Made by a program: the position numbers and the translations under genes. The notes under the pieces are model-generated. The model had not been told where the DNA came from. It searched no databases and saw only the letters and a list, made by a program, of their open reading frames with translations. A DNA stretch of 52,230 nt, from the NCBI GenBank assembly GCA_937996595.1, contig CALKVC010000148.1, positions 1 to 52,230 of the forward strand, read 5' to 3'. Shown here piece by piece: positions 17,911-25,416 of this stretch (position 1 is its first letter; each line of letters begins with the position of its first letter). The DNA is from an uncultured Chitinophagaceae bacterium. GTDB taxonomy: Bacteria > Bacteroidota > Bacteroidia > Chitinophagales > Chitinophagaceae.

Positions 17911-18636
17911 TTACTTTACTATCAAACCCTGCCCTGTTGGTAATGATAAGATCTTTATTCCTTTTTTCTTTGCCCATTCATTGTGTGCTTCATATTGAAG
18001 GTTGCAGGTAACATACGCATAATCATCCAGCACTACCATGGCACCCACGGATAATTTATCCCAGAAAAAATCCATCGCGGCAATTTCGGGTGCAACACAA
18101 TTCATGTCAACCGACAGGAATGCTATTTTATCTGAAGTTACCCGTGATAATGTTTCCGGCACAACACCCTTTATGATGTTTACAAATGGATACGGTGAAA
18201 ACGTTTTAATTACTTCATCATAACATTCCGAGTAAACCTGTTCTGCATGTTCTTTTTTCCAGTTTTTTTTCTCTGCATCACTTAACAGGGAATCCACCAG
18301 GCCTTCAAATGTATCGAGCAGGAAAAAGTTTTTTCCGGCCTTGCCCAAATCTACATATTCCAGGATGGCGCGGGCAAACCCGCCTTTATTGGTACCACAT
18401 TCTACAAAATCGCCTTCAACCCGCATGCATTGTGTTGCTGCCCATAAAACCGTATGTACACGCCAATGTACATGGCTCCAGGAACCGGTTGCCGCCCCTG
18501 CAGCTTCAGCCTTCATGAAATCGGGATCTTTCATGAAACCATTATTATGAAGCGTGGTAAGCCCGTCCTGGTTATAGGTAGGCTTGTGTTTTGGCGGAGC
18601 ATACAGTGTTTTCTTTATTTTCCTGATGATTTTCAA
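17911..18636 (-). CDS. TylF/MycF family O-methyltransferase
   Basis: This 241-aa SAM-dependent methyltransferase resembles macrocin O-methyltransferase (TylF), which methylates sugar hydroxyls. The SAM loop VECGTNKGG is at residues 78-86 and FLLDTFEG at 105-112. The metal-binding aspartates fall in LSVDMN (Asp177) and VVLDDYAY (Asp204/205). No ATG covers the N-terminus: the start is a TTG at 18636, and the next in-frame ATG would cut 34 residues. The TTG lies in the same frame as the upstream GT2, separated from that gene's TAG stop by one CAG codon. Translation therefore probably reinitiates, or rarely reads through. In this operon it would decorate a sugar of the surface glycan. Confidence 0.85.
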   Translation of the reverse strand: MKIIRKIKKTLYAPPKHKPTYNQDGLTTLHNNGFMKDPDFMKAEAAGAATGSWSHVHWRVHTVLWAATQCMRVEGDFVECGTNKGGFARAILEYVDLGKAGKNFFLLDTFEGLVDSLLSDAEKKNWKKEHAEQVYSECYDEVIKTFSPYPFVNIIKGVVPETLSRVTSDKIAFLSVDMNCVAPEIAAMDFFWDKLSVGAMVVLDDYAYVTCNLQYEAHNEWAKKKGIKILSLPTGQGLIVK

Positions 18637-18639
18637 CTG

Positions 18640-19536
18640 CTATGGTCTTTTAAATTTCTGCAAAAGTTTTTTTACAGGTTTCTTGATAAAAATATAATAT
18701 AAAATGAAATCTTCGTTAAATATCAGCCCCAGCCCGTTTGAAATGAATAACCCAACCTTACTGAAAAAACCGAGGTGCCTGAACCCGAACTGGTATGTCA
18801 TGTACTTCAGGTAATAGGCTTCAAAAAAATAGAAACGGCTTGTAATGTTGAATGCTTTTCTCACCCGTTCCATATTGGTTGAGCTTCCGCCCCTGAAGTA
18901 GTAAAAACATGACTGCCCCTCCAGGTATAACAGCTTTCCTTTGGTGATTGCTTCATAAACGAACATATGGTCGCCGCCCCAATCGTTATTGAAAGGAATG
19001 TCTTTCACAGCTGCAGTACGGTATAGCCCGCAGAAAAAATATTTATTCTCATCCGTGCTTTTTACAAATTGAAAGCAACGTACCAACAACTGCTGCTGCA
19101 TAAAACCCCGGTTCAGCTTCGACCTGGTTGCATTGCCATCCAAACCAACAATTTTCAGGTCGGTCATACACAATACCACATCCGGGTTTTGCTGCATCCC
19201 GTTTACGCAGACTTCAATGAAATTGCTATCCCAGAAATCATCATCAGCCGCCCACATGAAATACTCGCCATTGGCCCTGTTTAGCAGGTATTGAAAATTT
19301 GGGACAATGCTGATATTCTTTTCCTGAACATGATATGAAATGCGGTTATCCGCCGCTGCATATTTAGTGAGTAACTCCAATACGGCCGGGTCGGTGGAGC
19401 AATTATCTGAAACAATGATCTCCAGGTTCCTGTAGGTTTGGCCGGTTATACATTGCAGGGTGCGTTCTAAACCCTGCGGCCTGTTAAAAGTTGGAATTCC
19501 AACTGTAACCAATGCTGGCCGGCTGCCTGTCATCAT
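18640..19536 (-). CDS. Glycosyltransferase family 2
   Basis: This 298-aa GT-A enzyme has VTVGIPTFNRPQGLERTL, EIIVSDNCSTDP and FMWAADDDFWDS, the last being the DxD-containing metal site. The open frame reaches back to 19617. The ATG at 19536 overlaps the TGA of the RmlC-like gene in an ATGA junction and places the conserved motif close to the N-terminus, so I chose it. The protein ends in a basic, hydrophobic tail suited to membrane association. It is paralogous to the GT2 at 15.3-16.2 kb. It probably transfers one sugar of the surface polysaccharide repeat. Confidence 0.9.
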   Translation of the reverse strand: MMTGSRPALVTVGIPTFNRPQGLERTLQCITGQTYRNLEIIVSDNCSTDPAVLELLTKYAAADNRISYHVQEKNISIVPNFQYLLNRANGEYFMWAADDDFWDSNFIEVCVNGMQQNPDVVLCMTDLKIVGLDGNATRSKLNRGFMQQQLLVRCFQFVKSTDENKYFFCGLYRTAAVKDIPFNNDWGGDHMFVYEAITKGKLLYLEGQSCFYYFRGGSSTNMERVRKAFNITSRFYFFEAYYLKYMTYQFGFRHLGFFSKVGLFISNGLGLIFNEDFILYYIFIKKPVKKLLQKFKRP

Positions 19537-20084
19537 AATATTACTCCTGTAAATGATTCGGTAACCAATGGTATTTTCATGTCTTTGTCTGACACAAGGC
19601 TTACAGGCAATGGCCATACGATACCCGCTGCCGGGTCATCGAATTTAACCCCGCCTTCGCTTTCCTTATTGTAAAAGGCGGAAACCATGTAAGTGATTTC
19701 CGAATAATCTGTGAGCGTTTGAAACCCATGTGCAAAGCCCTGTGGCACGTACATCATGCGTTTATTCTCTGCCGATAGTTCGGCACCGTACCACTGCAGG
19801 AAAGTGGGTGAACCGGCCCTAACGTCTACGATCACATCAAAGATGGCGCCCTGCACGCATTTCACCAGTTTCACTTCACCATGTGGTGTATGCTGGAAAT
19901 GCATGCCCCTGATTACTCCCCTTCCATGCGTACCGGAATGGTTGGCCTGTACAAAATGCTGCTGCAACCCTTGTGCTGCAAACTCCTTTTCACAAAAAGT
20001 ACGGGTAAAGAAACCACGGTTATCCTGAAAGGGCTCTACATCTATGGTAAATGCACCAGCCAGGTTGAGGGGATTGAAAATCAT
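19533..20084 (-). CDS. dTDP-4-dehydrorhamnose 3,5-epimerase family protein (RmlC-like)
   Basis: This 183-aa cupin-fold epimerase has the hallmarks of RmlC/RfbC: FFTRTFCEKEFAAQGL, then GVIRGMHFQ with the catalytic His62, KLVKCVQGAIFDVIVDVR, YVPQGFAHGFQTL and FDDPAAGIVWP. Family enzymes epimerise C3 and/or C5 of a 4-keto-6-deoxy sugar nucleotide. The first enzyme of the operon makes a CDP-sugar and no rmlA, rmlB or rmlD is present, so the substrate may be a CDP- rather than a dTDP-linked 4-ketosugar. That is inference. It starts 10 bp after the FkbM gene and overlaps the next GT2 by 4 bp. Confidence 0.88.
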   Translation of the reverse strand: MIFNPLNLAGAFTIDVEPFQDNRGFFTRTFCEKEFAAQGLQQHFVQANHSGTHGRGVIRGMHFQHTPHGEVKLVKCVQGAIFDVIVDVRAGSPTFLQWYGAELSAENKRMMYVPQGFAHGFQTLTDYSEITYMVSAFYNKESEGGVKFDDPAAGIVWPLPVSLVSDKDMKIPLVTESFTGVIL

Positions 20085-20094
20085 GAATGGTCAG

Positions 20095-21141
20095 TTAAAA
20101 AGTTGAAGGGAAAAATTTAGCATCGGTTTTAGTCAAAATAAGTTTTGGGCTTAGGTCATGCACGATCCTGAAAAGGCCGTTTTCAATCATCGCTGCAGAG
20201 GGCACTGCCAGCATATTAAATCCATGATGCGGGGGTGTTTCACAAAATGTTTTTTCCAATGGAAGCAATTCAATGGGCATATCAGCCGTATCTATGTTCT
20301 GGTGAAATTCACGCACGGCAAACACCTGGTAACCCAATTCCTTCAAAAGTAAAGCGGAATGCGAATTTTCAAGCCCACTCGACCAGTCGTCGTAAAGGCT
20401 GTGGGTTTCAAACACCACCACCGGTTTATGCTTTTTCAGCATGTTAACGGCGCCCTGCAATACTTTTATTTCACTGCCTTCCACATCAATCATCAGCAGG
20501 TTAACTTTTCCAACCTGCTGCCTGCTGCAATAATCATCAATGGTAATGGTATGGAGTGCATTTACATCTTTGTCACCGGCCACCACGGTGGAAGCCAGGG
20601 CATCTTCGCCTTCAAACACCAGTTTTTCATCACTCCTGTTCCATAAAGCCAGGTTATTGATGAGCACATTGGTTAACCCGTTAAGTGCAGCATTTTCAAT
20701 GATCAGGTCTGAATTACCCTTATTGGGTTCAAATGTATGGCAAACACCTCCGTTAGCCTTTATGTTATTGGCTACCGGTATCGCCTGGTCGCCGAAGTAT
20801 GCACCAGCTATAATTACATTTTCGGCATTGGCAGAAAAGTGAATGAGCAGTTTGGTGGTTTGTGGCTCCCACACATGATTGGGAACTGTTGGCTGCGACA
20901 GGAGGAATTCGCGTGCGATTTTTGAATTATAGACAAAATTCATTCGCAGCCCGTTATCCAGCATTTTGGAAAATTTGTTGCCGGAAAACAATTCGTCTGC
21001 CAATGGGCCGGTAACCTTATCCCTTATATCTGATTTGGGATAACCACATTTGTTTTCATAACTAACAAGGGATTCAATGAAATGATCCCGGTATTGCGGG
21101 TTCTCTTTCAAACTTTCCCTGATCTTATTCATATTGCTCAT
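20095..21141 (-). CDS. FkbM family methyltransferase
   Basis: This 348-aa protein has a SAM-dependent methyltransferase core in the middle and C-terminal parts: NVIIAGAYFGDQAIPVA as the SAM loop, VCHTFEPNKGNSDLI after it, and LLMIDVEGSEIKVLQGA, the signature strand of FkbM enzymes. A further N-terminal helical region of about 100 residues precedes the core. FkbM enzymes O-methylate sugars or polyketides. The ATG at 21141 shares one base with the TGA of the preceding SDR gene (TGATG), so the two are translationally coupled. It is one of three methyltransferase-type enzymes in this operon. Confidence 0.86.
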   Translation of the reverse strand: MSNMNKIRESLKENPQYRDHFIESLVSYENKCGYPKSDIRDKVTGPLADELFSGNKFSKMLDNGLRMNFVYNSKIAREFLLSQPTVPNHVWEPQTTKLLIHFSANAENVIIAGAYFGDQAIPVANNIKANGGVCHTFEPNKGNSDLIIENAALNGLTNVLINNLALWNRSDEKLVFEGEDALASTVVAGDKDVNALHTITIDDYCSRQQVGKVNLLMIDVEGSEIKVLQGAVNMLKKHKPVVVFETHSLYDDWSSGLENSHSALLLKELGYQVFAVREFHQNIDTADMPIELLPLEKTFCETPPHHGFNMLAVPSAAMIENGLFRIVHDLSPKLILTKTDAKFFPSTF

Positions 21142-22184
21142 CAAACCTTGTTTAAAAATAAATTATTATCTATTACTGAACTGTCTATCAGTTGTTGTAT
21201 TTTTTTTAGCCTGATCAGGTGCGATTGCCTGAAATTTGCATCATTGAAATGCATGGATTGCAGTCCGTTCTTAAGGTCCTGCACGGCCATTTCAAGGCTT
21301 ACTTTTGGTTGATGGCCGGGTGCCATTTTTTCATACATATCAAAATTAACTTTGTATGAACGTTTATCGGGCTGGGCATTTGTATTGATACTTACATCCA
21401 CATCCGGAAAATATTTCTGAACAGCTTCAGCCAGTTCCTTCACCTGGTAGTTCCATTGTTTGCTTCCTGTATTAATAACGAGTGCATCTGGCCCATCTTC
21501 CCGTTGAATGGCCCAGTCCATGGCAAGTGCCATGTCTTTAACATGTATTAAAGGCCTCCAGGGTGTACCGTCACTTAAAATTGAAATTTTCTTATCAGCT
21601 ATGGCACTGGCTACAAAATCATTCAGTACAAGGTCGAGCCGCAGCCTGTCGCTGTAACCGCATGCTGTTGCAAAACGAAGGCAGGTAACTTTAAAATCAT
21701 TCCCGGCCAGTGGAGTCAACCCCTGTTCGGCAAATACTTTTGATTTGGCATATGCAGTTAACGGGTTTACCTCTGATTGCTCAGAACGTGGTTCCGTATC
21801 TGCAAAACCATATACACTGCAACTGCTGGCAAACACAAAATGCCTTACCCCGTTCTGCTTGGCCGATGTGGCTATCTGTACGGCGGCATGACAATTGATA
21901 TCCATCGTGGGTTTTTCAAAAGCGTTGCCCATCGGGTCGTTTGAAATGGCTGCCAGGTAAATGACCGCATCCATCCCTTTCAGCAGCGACGCATCAAAAT
22001 GCCTCACATCACCATAATACTGCTTTTCCAGCAGCGCATCACCGGCAATGCCGTTGTAGGTGTAATTCTGTATAAAATACCCGATATCATAACCGGTAAC
22101 CTTATACGCCGGATGATTTGACCTGAAATGTTTGGCAACCATCGGGCCTATATACCCCAGGTTACCGACAACTAAAATGTTCAT
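21141..22184 (-). CDS. NAD(P)-dependent epimerase/dehydratase (extended SDR)
   Basis: This 347-aa nucleotide-sugar SDR has the N-terminal Rossmann motif GNLGYIG (residues 7-13), the Ser-rich FASSCSVYG strand (118-126), an intact catalytic YAKSK (Tyr145, Lys149) and substrate-binding GTPWRPLIHVKDMA. It is not a typical CDP-glucose 4,6-dehydratase, which begins with a distinct TGHTGFKG motif. It immediately follows the cytidylyltransferase gene (9-bp gap) and overlaps the FkbM gene. It probably acts on the CDP-sugar made by the upstream enzyme or on its ketone derivative, but the reaction (epimerisation, reduction or dehydration) cannot be fixed from sequence. Confidence 0.84.
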   Translation of the reverse strand: MNILVVGNLGYIGPMVAKHFRSNHPAYKVTGYDIGYFIQNYTYNGIAGDALLEKQYYGDVRHFDASLLKGMDAVIYLAAISNDPMGNAFEKPTMDINCHAAVQIATSAKQNGVRHFVFASSCSVYGFADTEPRSEQSEVNPLTAYAKSKVFAEQGLTPLAGNDFKVTCLRFATACGYSDRLRLDLVLNDFVASAIADKKISILSDGTPWRPLIHVKDMALAMDWAIQREDGPDALVINTGSKQWNYQVKELAEAVQKYFPDVDVSINTNAQPDKRSYKVNFDMYEKMAPGHQPKVSLEMAVQDLKNGLQSMHFNDANFRQSHLIRLKKIQQLIDSSVIDNNLFLNKV

Positions 22185-22193
22185 GCAATTGAT

Positions 22194-22973
22194 TTATTTC
22201 CAGATTTTCCAGGGAGCTGTTTTAGATTCCCATAATGAATTCAGTTCTATTTTGTCACGCAGGGCATCCATGCATTTCCAGAAGCCGTTGTGCTTATATG
22301 CGATCAACTGTTTGTCGGCCGTAAGCCTTTCCAATGGTTCATCCTCCCACATGGTATTACTCATGTCTTTTTCAAGGTAATTGAACACTTCCGGCTTCAA
22401 TACGAAGAAACCGCCGTTTATCCACTGGGCATCTGCTTTCGCCTTTTCCCGGAAAGAATGAACCAAACCATCTGCCGACAGGTCCATTCCCCCGAAACGT
22501 GCATCTGGCTGAACAGCCGTAACCGTAACAAATTTATTGTTCTTTTTATGATAACTCACCAGTTCACTGATATTCACATCTGCCACACCATCGCCATACG
22601 TAAGCATAAAATCTTCATTACCTATATATTTTTTCACTTGCTGCAACCGGCCGGCCGTTTTTGTATTCAACCCGGTATCTACCAATGTAACTTTAAAAGA
22701 TTCTGCACTGGAATCATGTATCTCCATCTTGTTGTTCCCGAGATCGAGCGTAATATCAGCATTATGCAGGAAATAATTCATGAAATACTCTTTAATCACA
22801 TACCCTTTATATCCCAGGCATATAACAAATTCGTTGAAGCCGTAATGGCTGTATATTTTCATGATATGCCAGATGATCGGCTTTCCCCCTATCTCAACCA
22901 TTGGCTTTGGCCTTGTATCTGTTTCCTCTGAGATCCTGGTACCCAGACCTCCGGCAAAAATCACTACTTTCAT
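22194..22973 (-). CDS. rfbF: Glucose-1-phosphate cytidylyltransferase
   Basis: This 259-aa nucleotidyltransferase joins CTP and glucose-1-phosphate to give CDP-glucose and pyrophosphate. The signature GGLGTRISEETDTRPKPM (residues 8-25) identifies the family, since the EETD insertion distinguishes RfbF from dTDP- and UDP-glucose pyrophosphorylases. Further on, YGDGVADVNI, QPDARFGGMDL and WINGGFFVL are as expected, and WEDEPLERLTADKQL is typical of the C-terminal part. It is the first gene of the nine-gene minus-strand operon. A promoter-like sequence lies about 48 bp upstream. CDP-glucose normally feeds CDP-3,6-dideoxyhexose or related branched-sugar pathways. Confidence 0.94.
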   Translation of the reverse strand: MKVVIFAGGLGTRISEETDTRPKPMVEIGGKPIIWHIMKIYSHYGFNEFVICLGYKGYVIKEYFMNYFLHNADITLDLGNNKMEIHDSSAESFKVTLVDTGLNTKTAGRLQQVKKYIGNEDFMLTYGDGVADVNISELVSYHKKNNKFVTVTAVQPDARFGGMDLSADGLVHSFREKAKADAQWINGGFFVLKPEVFNYLEKDMSNTMWEDEPLERLTADKQLIAYKHNGFWKCMDALRDKIELNSLWESKTAPWKIWK

Positions 22974-23020
22974 GTTTATTGGGGTATTAAATAGATTTTA
23001 ACTGAATATCAATAATTTCG

Positions 23021-23052
23021 CAAAAATAGCCCATAAATTGTTTCCATCCATA
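23021..23052 (-). promoter_or_regulatory. Putative promoter of the polysaccharide operon
   Basis: On the minus strand TATTTTTG (23021-23028) fits the -7 consensus TAnnTTTG exactly. TATG (23049-23052) stands 20 bp upstream as a three-of-four match to the -33 TTTG. It lies about 48 bp before the rfbF start. Confidence 0.55.
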
Positions 23053-23060
23053 ACCAGATC

Positions 23061-24554
23061 ATGTCGCAAATAAGAAAAAGAAGCTTAAAGGCCACCACCT
23101 GGATATATATAGGTTTTCTTATTGGGGCGCTCAATACATACTTCCTGACACATAAAAACTGGTTTAATACCGACCAGAACGGGCTTACAAGGGCGATGAT
23201 AGAGATCAGCCAACTGATTTTTGCTTTTTCATCGCTGGGGGTAACATCTTTCCTGTATAAGTTCTTCCCTTATTATCATGATAACCTGTCTCCCAGGAAA
23301 AATGATATCCTAGGGCTGGCATTAATGGTTGCAACTGCCGGCTTTATCGTTACCTGTGCCGGCCTTTTTTTACTGGAACCGGTGATTGTGCGGAAATTCA
23401 GCGCCAACTCCCTGTTGCTGGTAGAATATTTTTACTGGATACTACCCATGGCTTTTTTCGTGCTGCTGTACAATATACTGGAATCGTATGCATACGGTTT
23501 TGACAAGGGAGTTACCACCAGCCTGCTTAAAGAAACCATGCTGCGGCTTATTACGCTGATCATCATTGTCCTCAAAGTATTCGGTTTCATCAGTTTTAAA
23601 ACCTTCATCATCCTTTTTTCTTTGCAATACCTGGCCATTGTTGTCATCTTAGCCTGGCACCTGCATCGGCATGGCCAGTTTTGGCTGAGTTTCAAACCTA
23701 GCCGGGTTACGTATAAGTTCAGGAAAAAGATATTTGCCATGCTGGCGCTGACGTTTATAGTAATCATTGTAACAGTTTTAAGGCAAAGTATCGATGGGCT
23801 GGTACTTGCCGCCAAGCAAAACCTGGGGAAAGTAGGCATATTCGGATTAGCTGCCTATATGGTTTCTGTAATGCAGGCGCCATTCAGGAGTATAGTAGCC
23901 ATTACGGTTCCCGTTTTATCAAGGGCATGGAAAGACAAAAATTATCCCGAAATACAAAGGATCTACCAACGGTCTTCCATCAACCTGCTCAGTTTCTCCC
24001 TGTTCATTTTCTTTTGCATCTGGATGAATTTTACCAACGGCATCCATTTTTTTGGTATCAACCCGGATTACCTCGAAGGCAAATGGGTTTTCTTCCTGCT
24101 GGGTATGGTAACTATCATAGAACTGGGAACAGGCGTAAACGGACAAATAATCGGCACATCTGTTTACTGGAGGTTTGAATTATGGACCAGCTTATTGCTT
24201 ACAGCACTGATAATACCGCTCAGCTATTATTTGACGGTACGTTATGGAATCATCGGTCCTGCTATAGCTAACCTCGTTTCTTTCAGCGTGTATAACAGTA
24301 TACGCATCTGGTTCTTGTGGAACAGGTTCGGCATGCAGCCATTTTCAATCAAAACCATCGAGATCTTACTCATTGCAACCGTAGCCTACCTTGGTACATA
24401 CCTGGTTGTACAGTATATGCAAGGGCTGCTGTATATCATCACATCACTTGTATTATTCACATCCCTGTTCGGCGGACTGATCTATTGGAGAAATATTACA
24501 CCCGACCTTAAACCGGTTGTACAAAATTTGCTGCTGCGTTTGAAAATAAAATAA
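23061..24554 (+). CDS. Wzx-like polysaccharide flippase / oligosaccharide translocase
   Basis: This 497-aa integral membrane protein has a pattern of about 12-14 hydrophobic segments spread over its whole length. It starts with TTWIYIGFLIGALNTYFLTH and ends with LGTYLVVQYMQGLLYIITSLVLF, as in the MATE/MVF-type polysaccharide-synthesis family. Positively charged cytoplasmic loops (KPSRVTYKFRKKIF) fit the topology. It is transcribed divergently from the rfbF operon across an 87-bp gap. The natural role is flipping the lipid-linked repeat unit built by that operon across the inner membrane. No Wzy polymerase or Wzz chain-length protein lies in the window. Confidence 0.88.
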   Translation: MSQIRKRSLKATTWIYIGFLIGALNTYFLTHKNWFNTDQNGLTRAMIEISQLIFAFSSLGVTSFLYKFFPYYHDNLSPRKNDILGLALMVATAGFIVTCAGLFLLEPVIVRKFSANSLLLVEYFYWILPMAFFVLLYNILESYAYGFDKGVTTSLLKETMLRLITLIIIVLKVFGFISFKTFIILFSLQYLAIVVILAWHLHRHGQFWLSFKPSRVTYKFRKKIFAMLALTFIVIIVTVLRQSIDGLVLAAKQNLGKVGIFGLAAYMVSVMQAPFRSIVAITVPVLSRAWKDKNYPEIQRIYQRSSINLLSFSLFIFFCIWMNFTNGIHFFGINPDYLEGKWVFFLLGMVTIIELGTGVNGQIIGTSVYWRFELWTSLLLTALIIPLSYYLTVRYGIIGPAIANLVSFSVYNSIRIWFLWNRFGMQPFSIKTIEILLIATVAYLGTYLVVQYMQGLLYIITSLVLFTSLFGGLIYWRNITPDLKPVVQNLLLRLKIK

Positions 24555-24607
24555 TTGTTTACTTATTGAAAACCGTATCCTGCACAGATAAAAGCTCCGC
24601 AACCATT

Positions 24608-25366
24608 TCATCGTATATACATACCCGTATTTCGCATCTTTTCATGAAACAGTTCCATGCCTTTCCGCTTTTGCAGGTCAAATATGTAATCGATATTTCG
24701 GGTATAATAAGCATACAGGTCAGCATGCTCAAATACCTGTGAGCGGGCAATCTCCTCCAGGTGTGAAAGTCCTTCACCGGTTGCCCGGTTGAACTGATCG
24801 AGGAATGCCGCTGGCAATTGCTTGTTGGCGACCCATGCGGCAAAAACGAATGGCAGACCGGTCATGGTAAGCCATGCTTCAGCCAGGTCATATACATATG
24901 TTGATTTCTGTTGCTGGATAAGTGCCCGGTCACCAATCACCAAACCTGCGGTACTGCCACCGATCTGGTGCTGGAAACCGGCTGTTGTGTTAACCAATTC
25001 GGGTGATATGCCCCAGTGTTCTGATAACAAAACCTTAAGCAGTGCAACGGAAGTACGGCTTTGGTAATCGAGCAAAACGCGGCGGATTTCGTTTACAGGC
25101 ACATCGCTGAACAGGCAAACGCTGGCCACGGGCCCCGAAGCGCCGATACAAAAGTCTGATACCAGGTAATATTCTTTCATCCTGGGAAGGATAGCAACCG
25201 GTACAAGGCCAATATCTGCCCTGTTATTAAGAAGCATATCAGCCACATTAGCCGGGTAATCAAACACAAGTTCAACCTGGTCCTGCATCATGCCATGTTC
25301 AAACCCATAGGTCAGCGGTTTGGTATTTAGGTAACTTACAGCGGCCACCCTTATTTTTTTGTCCAA
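24608..25366 (-). CDS. mqnA: Menaquinone biosynthesis protein MqnA (chorismate dehydratase)
   Basis: This 252-aa enzyme of the futalosine route to menaquinone dehydrates chorismate to 3-[(1-carboxyvinyl)oxy]benzoate. It shows the periplasmic-binding-protein-like MqnA/MqnD fold: VAAVSYLNTKPLTYGF at the N-terminus, ADIGLVPVAILP, LLDYQSRTSVALLKVLL and GLVIGDRALIQ. The start is a TTG at 25366: no ATG precedes the conserved N-terminus, and the frame closes upstream at a TAA near 25394. It converges on the flippase gene and diverges from purB with only 50 bp between. Menaquinone is the usual Bacteroidota respiratory quinone. Confidence 0.9.
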   Translation of the reverse strand: MDKKIRVAAVSYLNTKPLTYGFEHGMMQDQVELVFDYPANVADMLLNNRADIGLVPVAILPRMKEYYLVSDFCIGASGPVASVCLFSDVPVNEIRRVLLDYQSRTSVALLKVLLSEHWGISPELVNTTAGFQHQIGGSTAGLVIGDRALIQQQKSTYVYDLAEAWLTMTGLPFVFAAWVANKQLPAAFLDQFNRATGEGLSHLEEIARSQVFEHADLYAYYTRNIDYIFDLQKRKGMELFHEKMRNTGMYIR

Positions 25367-25388
25367 TGGCTTTAGATTAATTTCGGGG

Positions 25389-25396
25389 CAAAATTA
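25389..25396 (-). promoter_or_regulatory. Putative -7 element upstream of mqnA
   Basis: The minus strand reads TAATTTTG, an exact TAnnTTTG match, 22 bp before the mqnA TTG start. No good -33 TTTG is found at the standard spacing, so this is a tentative call. It sits in the 50-bp gap shared with purB. Confidence 0.4.
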
Positions 25397-25416
25397 CTTC
25401 AATCCCCATTAATAAT

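Noticed and set aside
22290..22931. A 213-aa plus-strand frame antisense to rfbF
   Set aside because: The minus-strand protein is an unmistakable cytidylyltransferase, and the antisense frame has no family features.
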